Below, in pieces: positions 1 through 6,447 of a DNA stretch of 14,468 bases. Positions within the stretch are counted from its first letter, which is position 1. Each line of letters starts with the position of its first letter. The notes beneath the pieces were generated by a model. That model was not told the origin of the DNA and did not search any database. It saw nothing but the letters and a program-made list of their open reading frames with translations. The stretch comes from Bacteroidales bacterium (GTDB taxonomy: Bacteria; Bacteroidota; Bacteroidia; Bacteroidales; UBA1556). The stretch is from contig JAOZSY010000043.1 of the NCBI GenBank assembly GCA_029939445.1, positions 1 to 14,468 on the forward strand, written 5' to 3'. Both the position numbers and the translations under genes were made by a program.

Positions 1-198
1 TTCATATAGCTTGTGTTAAAAAGAAATGAAAACTATTTTAATTAATTTATTGTGTTAGTCTTTTGTGTATAGAGAATAAAGACAGTGGCTATAATGATAT
101 GGTATTTTAATTGATTGTTAATTAATGCTATTTTTTTCTTTAGTAATAACTTGGTTTTAATCTGCTTTGTACTAATATGTGAAAAATTAACCTAAGTC

Positions 199-1491
199 TT
201 AGATTTTACTATAAATAGCTTTATTTAGAGTTAATAGAAGTAGAATTCCTCTGGATAATAGAAAAGCAAGAAATGCTGTCCAAAGTCTGATATTCATATC
301 TCCAAATCCCCAGAGTGCAATTGGTAAAAATACTAATAGTGAAGATAACATAAGAGTGTTGCGCATTGCTTTTGATGCAGTTGCTCCTATATATACACCA
401 TCCATAATAAATGCAGTGAAACTTATTAATGGTATTGCAATAATCCAATATAATTGTGGAGTTGCGGCCTCAATTATTTGTTTGTTATTAGTTAATAAAA
501 GGAGTATAAAATCACCAGCTATAGCGTAGAAAACAGTAAAAAGAATACTAAAAATAAGTCCAAAAATCATATTGTTTTTAATAACTCGCTTAAGTAATTT
601 AATCTTCCTCAAGCCAATGGCTTCAGCGCTGAGAGCTTCGGTAGCATTAGCAAAACCATCCAAAATATAAGAAAAGAAAATAAAAAATTGTAGTAATATT
701 GTATTAACGGCTAGAGTAGTATCGCTAATTTTGGCTGATTGAATAGTGAAAAAAGACATTACGAAGATTATACCTAATGTTCGAATAAAAATATCTTTAT
801 TTACATTCATAAACTGCTTAAGCTTGGCATTAATTATAGAAGCATAACTTATAGGTATAATATAGTGCCTGTATTTCTTAAGGAATATAATTATTACTAA
901 TACTAAGGCCATATATTGTGCAATCACAGTGCCTAATGCTACACCCTGAGTTTTCATATCAAGGTAATAAACAAAGAAAAACGAAAGAGAAATATTAATA
1001 ATATTTGAGAAGATAGAAATTATCATTGGATAAACAGTATTCTGCATTCCAATAAACCACCCACTGAATGTTAGTATTATTAATGTGGCTGGTAAAGCCC
1101 AAATTCTAGTATTAAAATAAATTCTTGCTTCTGATTCTATGGCAAAGGATGAGTCAGTTAGTAGTAGTGACCAGTCAATAATATAGTAATGCATAGCTAG
1201 AATTATAGCAGTAGCAAATATTGAAATGCTTAAAGCTCTTGCCAAAACAAGGAAAATTTCTTTATTATCTTTCTTGCCAAAAGCTTGTCCTGTAAAACCT
1301 ACGGTACCCATTCTAAGGAATCCCATTCCCCAATAAATAAAGTTGAAAACCATAGACCCTAGAGCAATAGCTCCAACGTATATTAAACTATCAAGATGGC
1401 CCATAAGAGCAGTGTCTACCATTCCTAATAAAGGGATAGTAATATTGCTAATTATATTAGGTATTGCTAGTTTTAATATTCGTTTATTCAT
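199..1491 (-). CDS. MATE family efflux transporter, DinF-like subfamily
   Basis: Integral inner-membrane protein of 430 residues, the usual size for a 12-helix MATE antiporter. MATE proteins export drugs or metabolites in exchange for Na+ or H+; the substrate here cannot be read from sequence. The N-terminus has the expected first helix with a Pro and an Asp (IPNIISNITIPLLGMVDTAL, residues 10-29, Asp26). Residues 58-72 (FLRMGTVGFTGQAFG) match the DinF-branch signature after helix 2. Hydrophobic segments continue to the C-terminus with no gap or frameshift. The start is ATG; no Shine-Dalgarno is visible, as is common in Bacteroidota. It lies downstream of the SPFH gene on the same strand (69 bp between them) but a terminator hairpin intervenes, so it is probably not simply co-transcribed. 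Family assignment is firm; substrate and physiological role are unknown. Confidence 0.93.
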   Translation of the reverse strand: MNKRILKLAIPNIISNITIPLLGMVDTALMGHLDSLIYVGAIALGSMVFNFIYWGMGFLRMGTVGFTGQAFGKKDNKEIFLVLARALSISIFATAIILAMHYYIIDWSLLLTDSSFAIESEARIYFNTRIWALPATLIILTFSGWFIGMQNTVYPMIISIFSNIINISLSFFFVYYLDMKTQGVALGTVIAQYMALVLVIIIFLKKYRHYIIPISYASIINAKLKQFMNVNKDIFIRTLGIIFVMSFFTIQSAKISDTTLAVNTILLQFFIFFSYILDGFANATEALSAEAIGLRKIKLLKRVIKNNMIFGLIFSILFTVFYAIAGDFILLLLTNNKQIIEAATPQLYWIIAIPLISFTAFIMDGVYIGATASKAMRNTLMLSSLLVFLPIALWGFGDMNIRLWTAFLAFLLSRGILLLLTLNKAIYSKI

Positions 1492-1499
1492 GATGTCTT

Positions 1500-1540
1500 T
1501 AAAGAAAATAACCCCAATAGAGATTATCCATTGAGGTTAT
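1500..1540 (-). terminator. Rho-independent terminator after the SPFH gene, within the MATE leader
   Basis: On the minus strand the arms at 1540-1530 (ATAACCTCAAT) and 1518-1508 (ATTGGGGTTAT) form an 11-bp stem with one U-G wobble and an 11-nt loop. TTTTCTTT follows immediately (1507-1500). On the plus strand the wobble becomes a C-A mismatch and no U-run follows, so the structure acts on minus-strand transcripts. It lies 20 bp past the SPFH stop and ends about 17 bp before the MATE start codon, so it could also serve as an attenuator for MATE. Confidence 0.75.
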
Positions 1541-1560
1541 AATATATATATTATGAATTA

Positions 1561-2406
1561 TTAGTTATTCAGTATCAATGGAAGACCATCTTTACCACCA
1601 CCAATAATTACAGTTTTAGAATTTGGAGATTCTGAAAGTTTAATTGTAGCTTCAATACCACGCATCTTAAGAAGTCCATCAGTCAAACTACTATTAATAA
1701 TTTTGTTTGCAGCAGCCTCACCTTCAGCAGCAATACGCTTACGTTGTGCTTCCTTCTCTTCTCTTTGAAGTTTAAACTTATACTCTAGTGCTAGTTGCTC
1801 TTGTTTAAGTTTACTTTCAATAGCTGTTTTGATGGTAGCTGGTAGAATTATACTACGAATTAGCATTCGATCCAAAAGGATGTATTTATCATCTAAAATC
1901 TTTTTAGTCTCATCATAAATCTCAGTTTCAATAGCATCTTTTTTGGTTGAGTATATCTCTTCAGGAGTATATCTACCGATTACACTACGTGCTGCAGCTC
2001 TCATTGATGGAACTACAATTTGTGATTCGTAATTTTTACCAATAATTTTATGCAATTTAGGAAGCTCAGCAAATACAGGCTTATACCATGCTGATACATC
2101 AATTCTAATTTCAAGACCATTAGAAGAAAGCATTTTCATTTCCTCAGCCTTTTCTTTCTGACGCACATTATATACGTATACTTTATTCCATGGTGCAATA
2201 AAATGGAAGCCTTCGTCCATTGCAGACTCATTAACGTCAATACCTAATCCAAATGTGTTAAAAATAACTCCACCTTGACCAGCACCTATTGTTACAGTCA
2301 TTCTACTCCAGAAAATTATTAATAAAATAATAGCTCCAGCTACTATTGCCATTGGAAATACTTTTTTCATGTTTAAGTCTCCTTGTGGTTGTCTTTGTTG
2401 ATTCAT
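1561..2406 (-). CDS. SPFH/Band 7 prohibitin-like membrane protein
   Basis: A 281-residue membrane-anchored SPFH-domain protein, close in plan to prohibitin-like proteins of Bacteroidota. A single N-terminal membrane segment (about 15-33) is followed by the SPFH/PHB domain (about 36-205; VTIGAGQGGVIFNTFG, then EGFHFIAPWNKVYVYNVRQ) and a charged coiled-coil stretch (about 196-240, rich in K/E/R/A). A conserved tail follows (SESPNSKTVIIGGGKDGLPL). The family forms large oligomeric rings or microdomains at the inner membrane and often modulates membrane proteases; the partner here is unknown. The start is uncertain. The ATG at 2406 adds a polar 12-residue leader, but the ATG at 2370 (Met13, MKKVFPMAIV) is preceded by AAGGAG eight bases upstream and would put the membrane segment right at the N-terminus. 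A -7 box lies 45 bp before the first ATG, and a terminator follows the gene, so it is probably monocistronic. Confidence 0.92.
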   Translation of the reverse strand: MNQQRQPQGDLNMKKVFPMAIVAGAIILLIIFWSRMTVTIGAGQGGVIFNTFGLGIDVNESAMDEGFHFIAPWNKVYVYNVRQKEKAEEMKMLSSNGLEIRIDVSAWYKPVFAELPKLHKIIGKNYESQIVVPSMRAAARSVIGRYTPEEIYSTKKDAIETEIYDETKKILDDKYILLDRMLIRSIILPATIKTAIESKLKQEQLALEYKFKLQREEKEAQRKRIAAEGEAAANKIINSSLTDGLLKMRGIEATIKLSESPNSKTVIIGGGKDGLPLILNN

Positions 2407-2450
2407 ATTATTTGTTTTTAAGTGTTTTCTAATTATTTAATTACTCTCTG

Positions 2451-2458
2451 CAAATGTA
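2451..2458 (-). promoter_or_regulatory. Candidate -7 promoter box for the SPFH gene
   Basis: On the minus strand 2458-2451 reads TACATTTG, an exact match to the Bacteroidota -7 consensus TAnnTTTG. It would give a leader of roughly 40 nt before the ATG at 2406. No convincing TTG -33 element is found 17-23 bp upstream. The box sits at the inner edge of a repeated segment; the second copy carries TACATTTTG, one T longer. Confidence 0.45.
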
Positions 2459-2527
2459 CGTTATTTTTTTTCGCTTTATATTTAAAAAAGCTAAAATAAA
2501 ATAAAAGGGAATTCTGCGTATCAAAAT
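2453..2527. repeat. Direct repeat copy 1 (promoter-proximal segment)
   Basis: This copy of about 75 bp is repeated at 2576-2651 in the same orientation, 123 bp away. The first 38 bp (2453-2490, starting AATGTACG) are identical in both copies. A variable A/T-rich stretch differing by one indel follows, then a shared AAAATAAAAGGGAATTC and a shared TCAAAAT end. The left end overlaps the TACATTTG box of the SPFH gene, so the duplication includes promoter sequence. Confidence 0.9.
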
Positions 2528-2562
2528 ATATTTTGTAAGTTTTTCACAAAATATATTTTGTG
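2522..2562. promoter_or_regulatory. Two identical AT palindromes, 25 bp apart (operator-like)
   Basis: The perfect palindrome CAAAATATATTTTG occurs at 2522-2535 and again at 2547-2560. The second copy extends to an 18-bp perfect palindrome, CACAAAATATATTTTGTG (2545-2562). The 25-bp centre-to-centre spacing puts the sites about two and a half helical turns apart. They lie between the two direct-repeat copies, 116 bp or more upstream of the SPFH start and about 450 bp upstream of the permease. A dimeric regulator binding here is an inference; A/T palindromes of this kind can also arise by chance in such AT-rich DNA. Confidence 0.35.
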
Positions 2563-2575
2563 TTTCATAGAGCAA

Positions 2576-2651
2576 AATGTACGTTATTTTTTTTCGCTTT
2601 ATATTTAAAAAAGTGAAAACTAAAATAAAAGGGAATTCGGCTTGTCAAAAT
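2576..2651. repeat. Direct repeat copy 2 (promoter-proximal segment)
   Basis: Second copy of the segment at 2453-2527, 76 bp long. The 38 bp 2576-2613 are identical to the first copy; the remainder differs by a one-base indel and a few substitutions. Its -7-like box is TACATTTTG rather than TACATTTG, so if it once acted as a promoter it may now be weak. Confidence 0.9.
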
Positions 2652-2705
2652 GTATTATGAAGTTATTTTACTCATTTAGGTAGCAAAATTAGTTATCTGA
2701 GTTAT

Positions 2706-2868
2706 GTGACAAAAAAATATTGCTTCGTTTGATTTGGGCTAGAGCCCACTTAGGTGTATTTCATTAGGCAGGGCTGTCCCTTCGGTAGACTCAGGATGAC
2801 AAGCCCACCTAATAATACAGCTTCTATGGGCTTTAGCCCAAATGATTGAGTAAAAAGTAATATTTCAC
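2706..2868. repeat. Nested inverted-repeat (MITE/REP-like) element
   Basis: The core has 17-bp arms at 2732-2748 (ATTTGGGCTAGAGCCCA) and 2827-2843 (TGGGCTTTAGCCCAAAT), inverted with one mismatch. Each arm is itself a hairpin (TGGGCT-2 nt-AGCCCA). Inside, TTAGGTG (2750-2756) pairs with CACCTAA (2806-2812). A central block at 2775-2801 reads on the minus strand TGTCATCCTGAG...GAAGGGACA, which I recognise as resembling an interspersed repeat common in many bacterial genomes. Outside the arms, AATATTGCTT (2716-2725) faces AAGTAATATT (2855-2864) with 9 of 10 matching, and GTGA (2706-2709) faces TCAC (2865-2868). There is no transposase gene and no clear target-site duplication. Reading it as a non-autonomous element is inference. 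Confidence 0.6.
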
Positions 2869-2952
2869 CCAAAATTATATTTTATACAAATAATAATTTA
2901 AAACAGTAATTGATAAGTAGAATATTTCTTATAAAATGACGTTACAAATAAA

Positions 2953-2985
2953 TTGTAAAGAATTCCTATTTGTGATTTATCTTTG
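2953..2985 (+). promoter_or_regulatory. Promoter of the LptF/LptG-type permease gene
   Basis: TATCTTTG at 2978-2985 matches the Bacteroidota -7 consensus TAnnTTTG exactly. TTG at 2953-2955 lies 22 bp upstream, within the reported spacing range for a -33 element. The predicted start of transcription leaves a leader of about 20 nt before the TTG start codon at 3013. Confidence 0.6.
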
Positions 2986-3012
2986 CAGCAATTAATATAA
3001 AGAAAAGTAAAA

Positions 3013-4587
3013 TTGAAAAAACTAAGTATATTTACTCTTAAATCGTATATAGGACCTCTGATTCTTACATTCTTTATTTCCATATTTGTATTATTAATGC
3101 AGTTTTTATGGAAATATGTCGATGATTTTGTAGGTAAGGGTTTTGAGTGGTACACAATTGCAGAGCTTCTTTTTTATGCCTCAGCTACATTTGTACCCAT
3201 GGCGCTACCATTGGCGGTATTGCTTTCATCATTAATGACTTTTGGTAACCTTGGAGAGAATTATGAGCTTGTAGCTATTAAATCTGCAGGAATATCAGTT
3301 CAAAGATTAATGCGCCCAATGGTTGTTTTTATTGTGTTTGTAAGTATTGGAGCATTCTATTTTTCAAATTATATTCTTCCCAAGGCAAATCTCGAATTTC
3401 AAACATTGCTTAGTGATGTAAGGAATAAAAAACCCGCAGTAACTATTGCTGAGGGAGTTTTTAATTCTGATATTGGTGATTTTGTGATTAAAGTAGGGAA
3501 GAAACTTCCCGATGGTAGAACAATACAGGATGTTGTAATCTACGATCATCGTAATGGTGGTGGTAATACTAATGTTACTCAAGCTAAGAGTGGCTTGATG
3601 GAAATGACGGATGATAAAATGTACTTAATTCTTACTCTTTTTGATGGAATTAATTATAATGAAAGTGTAGATAAAACAGGTAAGAAATTTGAACCGCTGC
3701 AAATTACCAAGTTTAAGAAAGAAATACAAAGAATAGATTTATCAGCATTCTCGTTTAAGAAAACTGATAAAAGCCTTCGAAAGAAAGGTTATCAAATGCT
3801 AAATGTGTATCAGTTAGTATTTTACGACGATTCTTTATCCGCAGATTTAGATAGTACTTTGAAAAAATTTAGCAATAGCTCAATGAGAGACTATGCTTAT
3901 TATTATAAGCACTATATTATGAGCTCTATTCCTGACTCAGTTAAGAAAAAATCAGTTGATAAGCGTTTTGTTGATAGCTTAACTGCCATTGCAAATAATA
4001 AGAAGCTAAAGCCAAAAGCTAAAAAGAAAGTAGTTGCAAATGCTGATGTGGAAAATGCTTCAATAGTTGTAAATAAAGAGATGCAAAGCTATTTGTTGAA
4101 TAATTTTGATAGCCTTCGTCAGTTGAGAATAATAGTTGGCGCTGTATCGCAGGGTAGAAATGCTGCATATCAATCAAAATTCTCTACAGATAGGGTAATA
4201 GGTAAAGAAAAATATATTTCTAAATATAGAGTAGAGTGGCATAGGAAGTTTACTCTATCTATTGCCTGTATTCTATTATTCTTTATTGGCGCACCACTTG
4301 GTTCAATTATTAGAAAGGGTGGTTTAGGAATGCCATTGGTAGTTTCTATTGTTATGTTTGTTACTTATCATGTTTTTACAATAATTGGCGAAAAATCAGT
4401 AAAATCATTGGTAATGGAACCTTGGGAAGGTATGTGGTTAGCCAGTTTAATATATTTACCAATGGGCGCATTCTTTACCTGGAAGGCAACTATTGATGCT
4501 CCATTATTTGATTCAGAGGCTTGGCATAAGATCTTTTCTAAGATTAATATTTTTTCCAAACTAATGAAGAAAAAAGATAATGCATAA
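3013..4587 (+). CDS. LptF/LptG (YjgP/YjgQ) family permease
   Basis: A 524-residue inner-membrane permease of the family that, with the LptB ATPase, extracts lipopolysaccharide from the inner membrane and passes it toward the outer membrane. Six membrane segments are visible in the family's 3+3 arrangement: about 12-31, 58-75 and 102-122, then 413-430, 437-457 and 473-492. The conserved coupling-helix region GENYELVAIKSAGIS (81-95) follows helix 2. The intervening periplasmic part (about 123-410) is much longer than in E. coli LptF/G and includes a Lys-rich stretch (KKLKPKAKKKV, 330-340); long versions are usual in Bacteroidota. The start is TTG: an in-frame TAA (2998-3000) blocks anything earlier, and the first in-frame ATG (Met29) would fall inside helix 1. 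The gene overlaps the following glycosyltransferase by 8 bp. Whether it acts as LptF or LptG cannot be decided here. Confidence 0.9.
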   Translation: MKKLSIFTLKSYIGPLILTFFISIFVLLMQFLWKYVDDFVGKGFEWYTIAELLFYASATFVPMALPLAVLLSSLMTFGNLGENYELVAIKSAGISVQRLMRPMVVFIVFVSIGAFYFSNYILPKANLEFQTLLSDVRNKKPAVTIAEGVFNSDIGDFVIKVGKKLPDGRTIQDVVIYDHRNGGGNTNVTQAKSGLMEMTDDKMYLILTLFDGINYNESVDKTGKKFEPLQITKFKKEIQRIDLSAFSFKKTDKSLRKKGYQMLNVYQLVFYDDSLSADLDSTLKKFSNSSMRDYAYYYKHYIMSSIPDSVKKKSVDKRFVDSLTAIANNKKLKPKAKKKVVANADVENASIVVNKEMQSYLLNNFDSLRQLRIIVGAVSQGRNAAYQSKFSTDRVIGKEKYISKYRVEWHRKFTLSIACILLFFIGAPLGSIIRKGGLGMPLVVSIVMFVTYHVFTIIGEKSVKSLVMEPWEGMWLASLIYLPMGAFFTWKATIDAPLFDSEAWHKIFSKINIFSKLMKKKDNA

Positions 4588-5803
4588 TACTGATAAACCT
4601 TTAAGGATATTACAAATATGCAATAAACCACCATTTCCTCCAAAGGATGGTGGGGCAATAGGAATGCATAATGTAAGTCAAGGCTTTATCGATAGTGGTT
4701 TTGATTTGCATATTCTGAGTGTAAATTCCAATAAGCATTTTGTTGATATTGATACACTGCCACAATCTTATATCGATAATACTAATTTTAATGCAGTAGA
4801 GGTTGATCTAAATATTAAAGTATTTTCGGCATTTGCTAATCTGGTTTTCAGTAAGCGTTCTTATAATATTGAGCGGTTTTATAATAAAGAATTTGGTGAT
4901 AAACTTACTGAAATACTTGAGAATAAGGAATTCGATATCATCCAGATTGAAAGTATTTTCCTAAAAGATTATATTCCAACAATACGAAAATACTCAAAAG
5001 CTAAGCTTGTATTGCGAGCACCAAATGTGGAGTTTGTAATATGGAATAGGCTTGCTCAAATTGAAAAGAGTTTTCTAAGAAGATTTTACTTAAATATACT
5101 TGCAAAGCGCCTTAAGAAGGAGGAATTAATAGCATTTGATAAAGTAGATGCTATATATACTGTAACAGAAAATGATATAAAGCTAATAAAATCATTGGGA
5201 ATAAAGAAGCCCATAGAATTTATACCAACGGGTGTTGATGTTACTAAGGATCTTTCTACTGAGGGAGTGAATACTGAATATCCATCAATCTTTCATATGG
5301 GGGCTTTGGATTGGCTGCCAAATCAGGAAGCTGTAAAATGGCTGTTGGATAATGTATGGCCAAGTATCTATAAAGAATTTCCTAAGCTTAAGTTTTATAT
5401 TGCTGGGCGTAGACCACCACAGTGGTTAAAAGATTTAAGAATTGATGGGGTAGAAGTAGTAGGAGAGGTTGATGATGCAGCGGCCTTTATTAAGTCGAAA
5501 GCCATTATGCCAGTGCCATTATTCTCAGGTAGCGGAATGCGAGTTAAAATTATTGAAGGTATGATGCTTAAAAAAGCAATTGTATCTACTACCATTGGTA
5601 TTGAGGGGATTATACATAAAGATGGAAAGGATGTATTGATTGCCAATACGCCTCAAGAGTTTATTGATAGTATCCGTAAGCTTATTTGGAAAGAAGATTT
5701 CTATAAAAGTATTTGCTTTAATGCTAGAGAGAATGCAAAACGTAATTATTCAAATAAAGTATTAGCAGAGAAACTTAATGGTTTTATTAGTAGCATACTT
5801 TAG
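4580..5803 (+). CDS. GT-B fold glycosyltransferase (GT4-like)
   Basis: A 407-residue cytoplasmic or membrane-associated glycosyltransferase with two Rossmann-like halves. The N-terminal half begins LRILQICNKPPFPPKDGGA (8-26), the loop that in this family binds the acceptor side. The C-terminal half starts near IFHMGALDWLPNQEA (237-251) and contains GSGMRVKIIEGMMLKKAIVS (317-336), the nucleotide-sugar site with Glu326 in the usual position. The conserved IEG follows at 341-343. It resembles the sugar transferases of exopolysaccharide or surface-glycan loci; donor and acceptor are not predictable. The ATG lies inside the 3' end of the permease gene (8-bp overlap), suggesting translational coupling and a shared role in surface glycan or LPS biogenesis. 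No membrane segment or signal peptide is seen. Confidence 0.88.
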   Translation: MHNTDKPLRILQICNKPPFPPKDGGAIGMHNVSQGFIDSGFDLHILSVNSNKHFVDIDTLPQSYIDNTNFNAVEVDLNIKVFSAFANLVFSKRSYNIERFYNKEFGDKLTEILENKEFDIIQIESIFLKDYIPTIRKYSKAKLVLRAPNVEFVIWNRLAQIEKSFLRRFYLNILAKRLKKEELIAFDKVDAIYTVTENDIKLIKSLGIKKPIEFIPTGVDVTKDLSTEGVNTEYPSIFHMGALDWLPNQEAVKWLLDNVWPSIYKEFPKLKFYIAGRRPPQWLKDLRIDGVEVVGEVDDAAAFIKSKAIMPVPLFSGSGMRVKIIEGMMLKKAIVSTTIGIEGIIHKDGKDVLIANTPQEFIDSIRKLIWKEDFYKSICFNARENAKRNYSNKVLAEKLNGFISSIL

Positions 5804-5850
5804 TTTTTTTGTTTATCTTTAGGGTTTTAATCTACTAAATATTATGCCTT

Positions 5851-6444
5851 ATGGAATCCGAAAGTAGTATTATACAACCGCTGCAAGAATATGCAAAAAA
5901 AACTAACCGAAGTTTTAAGCATAATCATATTCCTTATGATAATTCTAATTATAGAATGCAAAATGCAGCAGTTGATACTGTGGTTATTGTAGAAAAAAAT
6001 ATCTCTGAACCTAAATTCATTAGCTTTTACAATTCTAAAGAGTATAATTATTATAGTGGATTCTTTTTATCGATAGATTTGCCAAAGGAAACAATGGTTC
6101 TACTAGCATCAAAGAATGTATTTCATAAGTTAAACCCATTTCATAAGCATTCCAATAGAGTTTCTGGGTATAGATATTTCGATTCGGTGGGTATTATTTC
6201 AAATAATAGCAATTATAAGGATGCTGTTAGCTTACTCTCAAATGCTAAATTAAGCAAATTGATAATTAAAGCTTTATCTATAGATCCAAGGGTTAAGGTA
6301 GGAGTAAATTATATTATTCCTGAAAATGAGTTTGAAAATAAGTCGGTACTAGGTATTTTTATCCAAAAAGCATGGTTTAGCAATACAAATTTAATTGATA
6401 AGCTATTTAAGATATCAGAAGAAATTGCAGAAATATTAAAATAA
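5851..6444 (+). CDS. Hypothetical protein, unrecognised
   Basis: I do not recognise this 197-residue protein. It has no signal peptide and no membrane segment. The sequence is a mixed alpha/beta type: a polar N-terminus (about 1-40), short hydrophobic strands such as AVDTVVIVE (40-48) and FFLSIDLPKETMVLLAS, then a basic segment, FHKLNPFHKHSNRVSGYRYF. A C-terminal part ends in a helical LFKISEEIAEIL. It contains no cysteine or catalytic motif that I can name. It begins 47 bp after the glycosyltransferase and may be the last gene of that cluster, although TATCTTTA (5814-5821) upstream is a one-mismatch -7 box that could drive it alone. Its stop codon is only 3 bp from the convergent M23 peptidase stop. 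Composition and codon use match the neighbours, and the uninterrupted frame supports a real gene. Confidence 0.75.
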   Translation: MESESSIIQPLQEYAKKTNRSFKHNHIPYDNSNYRMQNAAVDTVVIVEKNISEPKFISFYNSKEYNYYSGFFLSIDLPKETMVLLASKNVFHKLNPFHKHSNRVSGYRYFDSVGIISNNSNYKDAVSLLSNAKLSKLIIKALSIDPRVKVGVNYIIPENEFENKSVLGIFIQKAWFSNTNLIDKLFKISEEIAEILK

Positions 6445-6447
6445 TGC

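Larger units (their letters stand above)
2407..3012. other. Long divergent intergenic region, repeat-rich, no gene
   Basis: These 606 bp separate the minus-strand SPFH gene from the plus-strand permease gene. I find no credible coding frame. From left to right it holds the SPFH promoter, a duplicated ~75-bp segment (2453-2527 and 2576-2651), two palindromes between the copies, a nested inverted-repeat element (about 2706-2868) and the permease promoter (2953-2985). The inverted-repeat element is visibly richer in G and C than the very AT-rich DNA around it. Confidence 0.8.

Noticed and set aside
1..198. Possible RNA gene or partial gene at the left edge
   Set aside because: No cloverleaf, conserved motif or credible coding frame is visible. 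A short CTAAG/CTTAG pair at the MATE stop is too small to call a terminator.
2453..2651. Possible CRISPR array
   Set aside because: There are only two copies of ~75 bp with internal indels, no regular spacers and no cas genes.
2706..2868. Insertion sequence
   Set aside because: The element is too short to encode a transposase and shows no clear target-site duplication; it is called only as a MITE/REP-like repeat.
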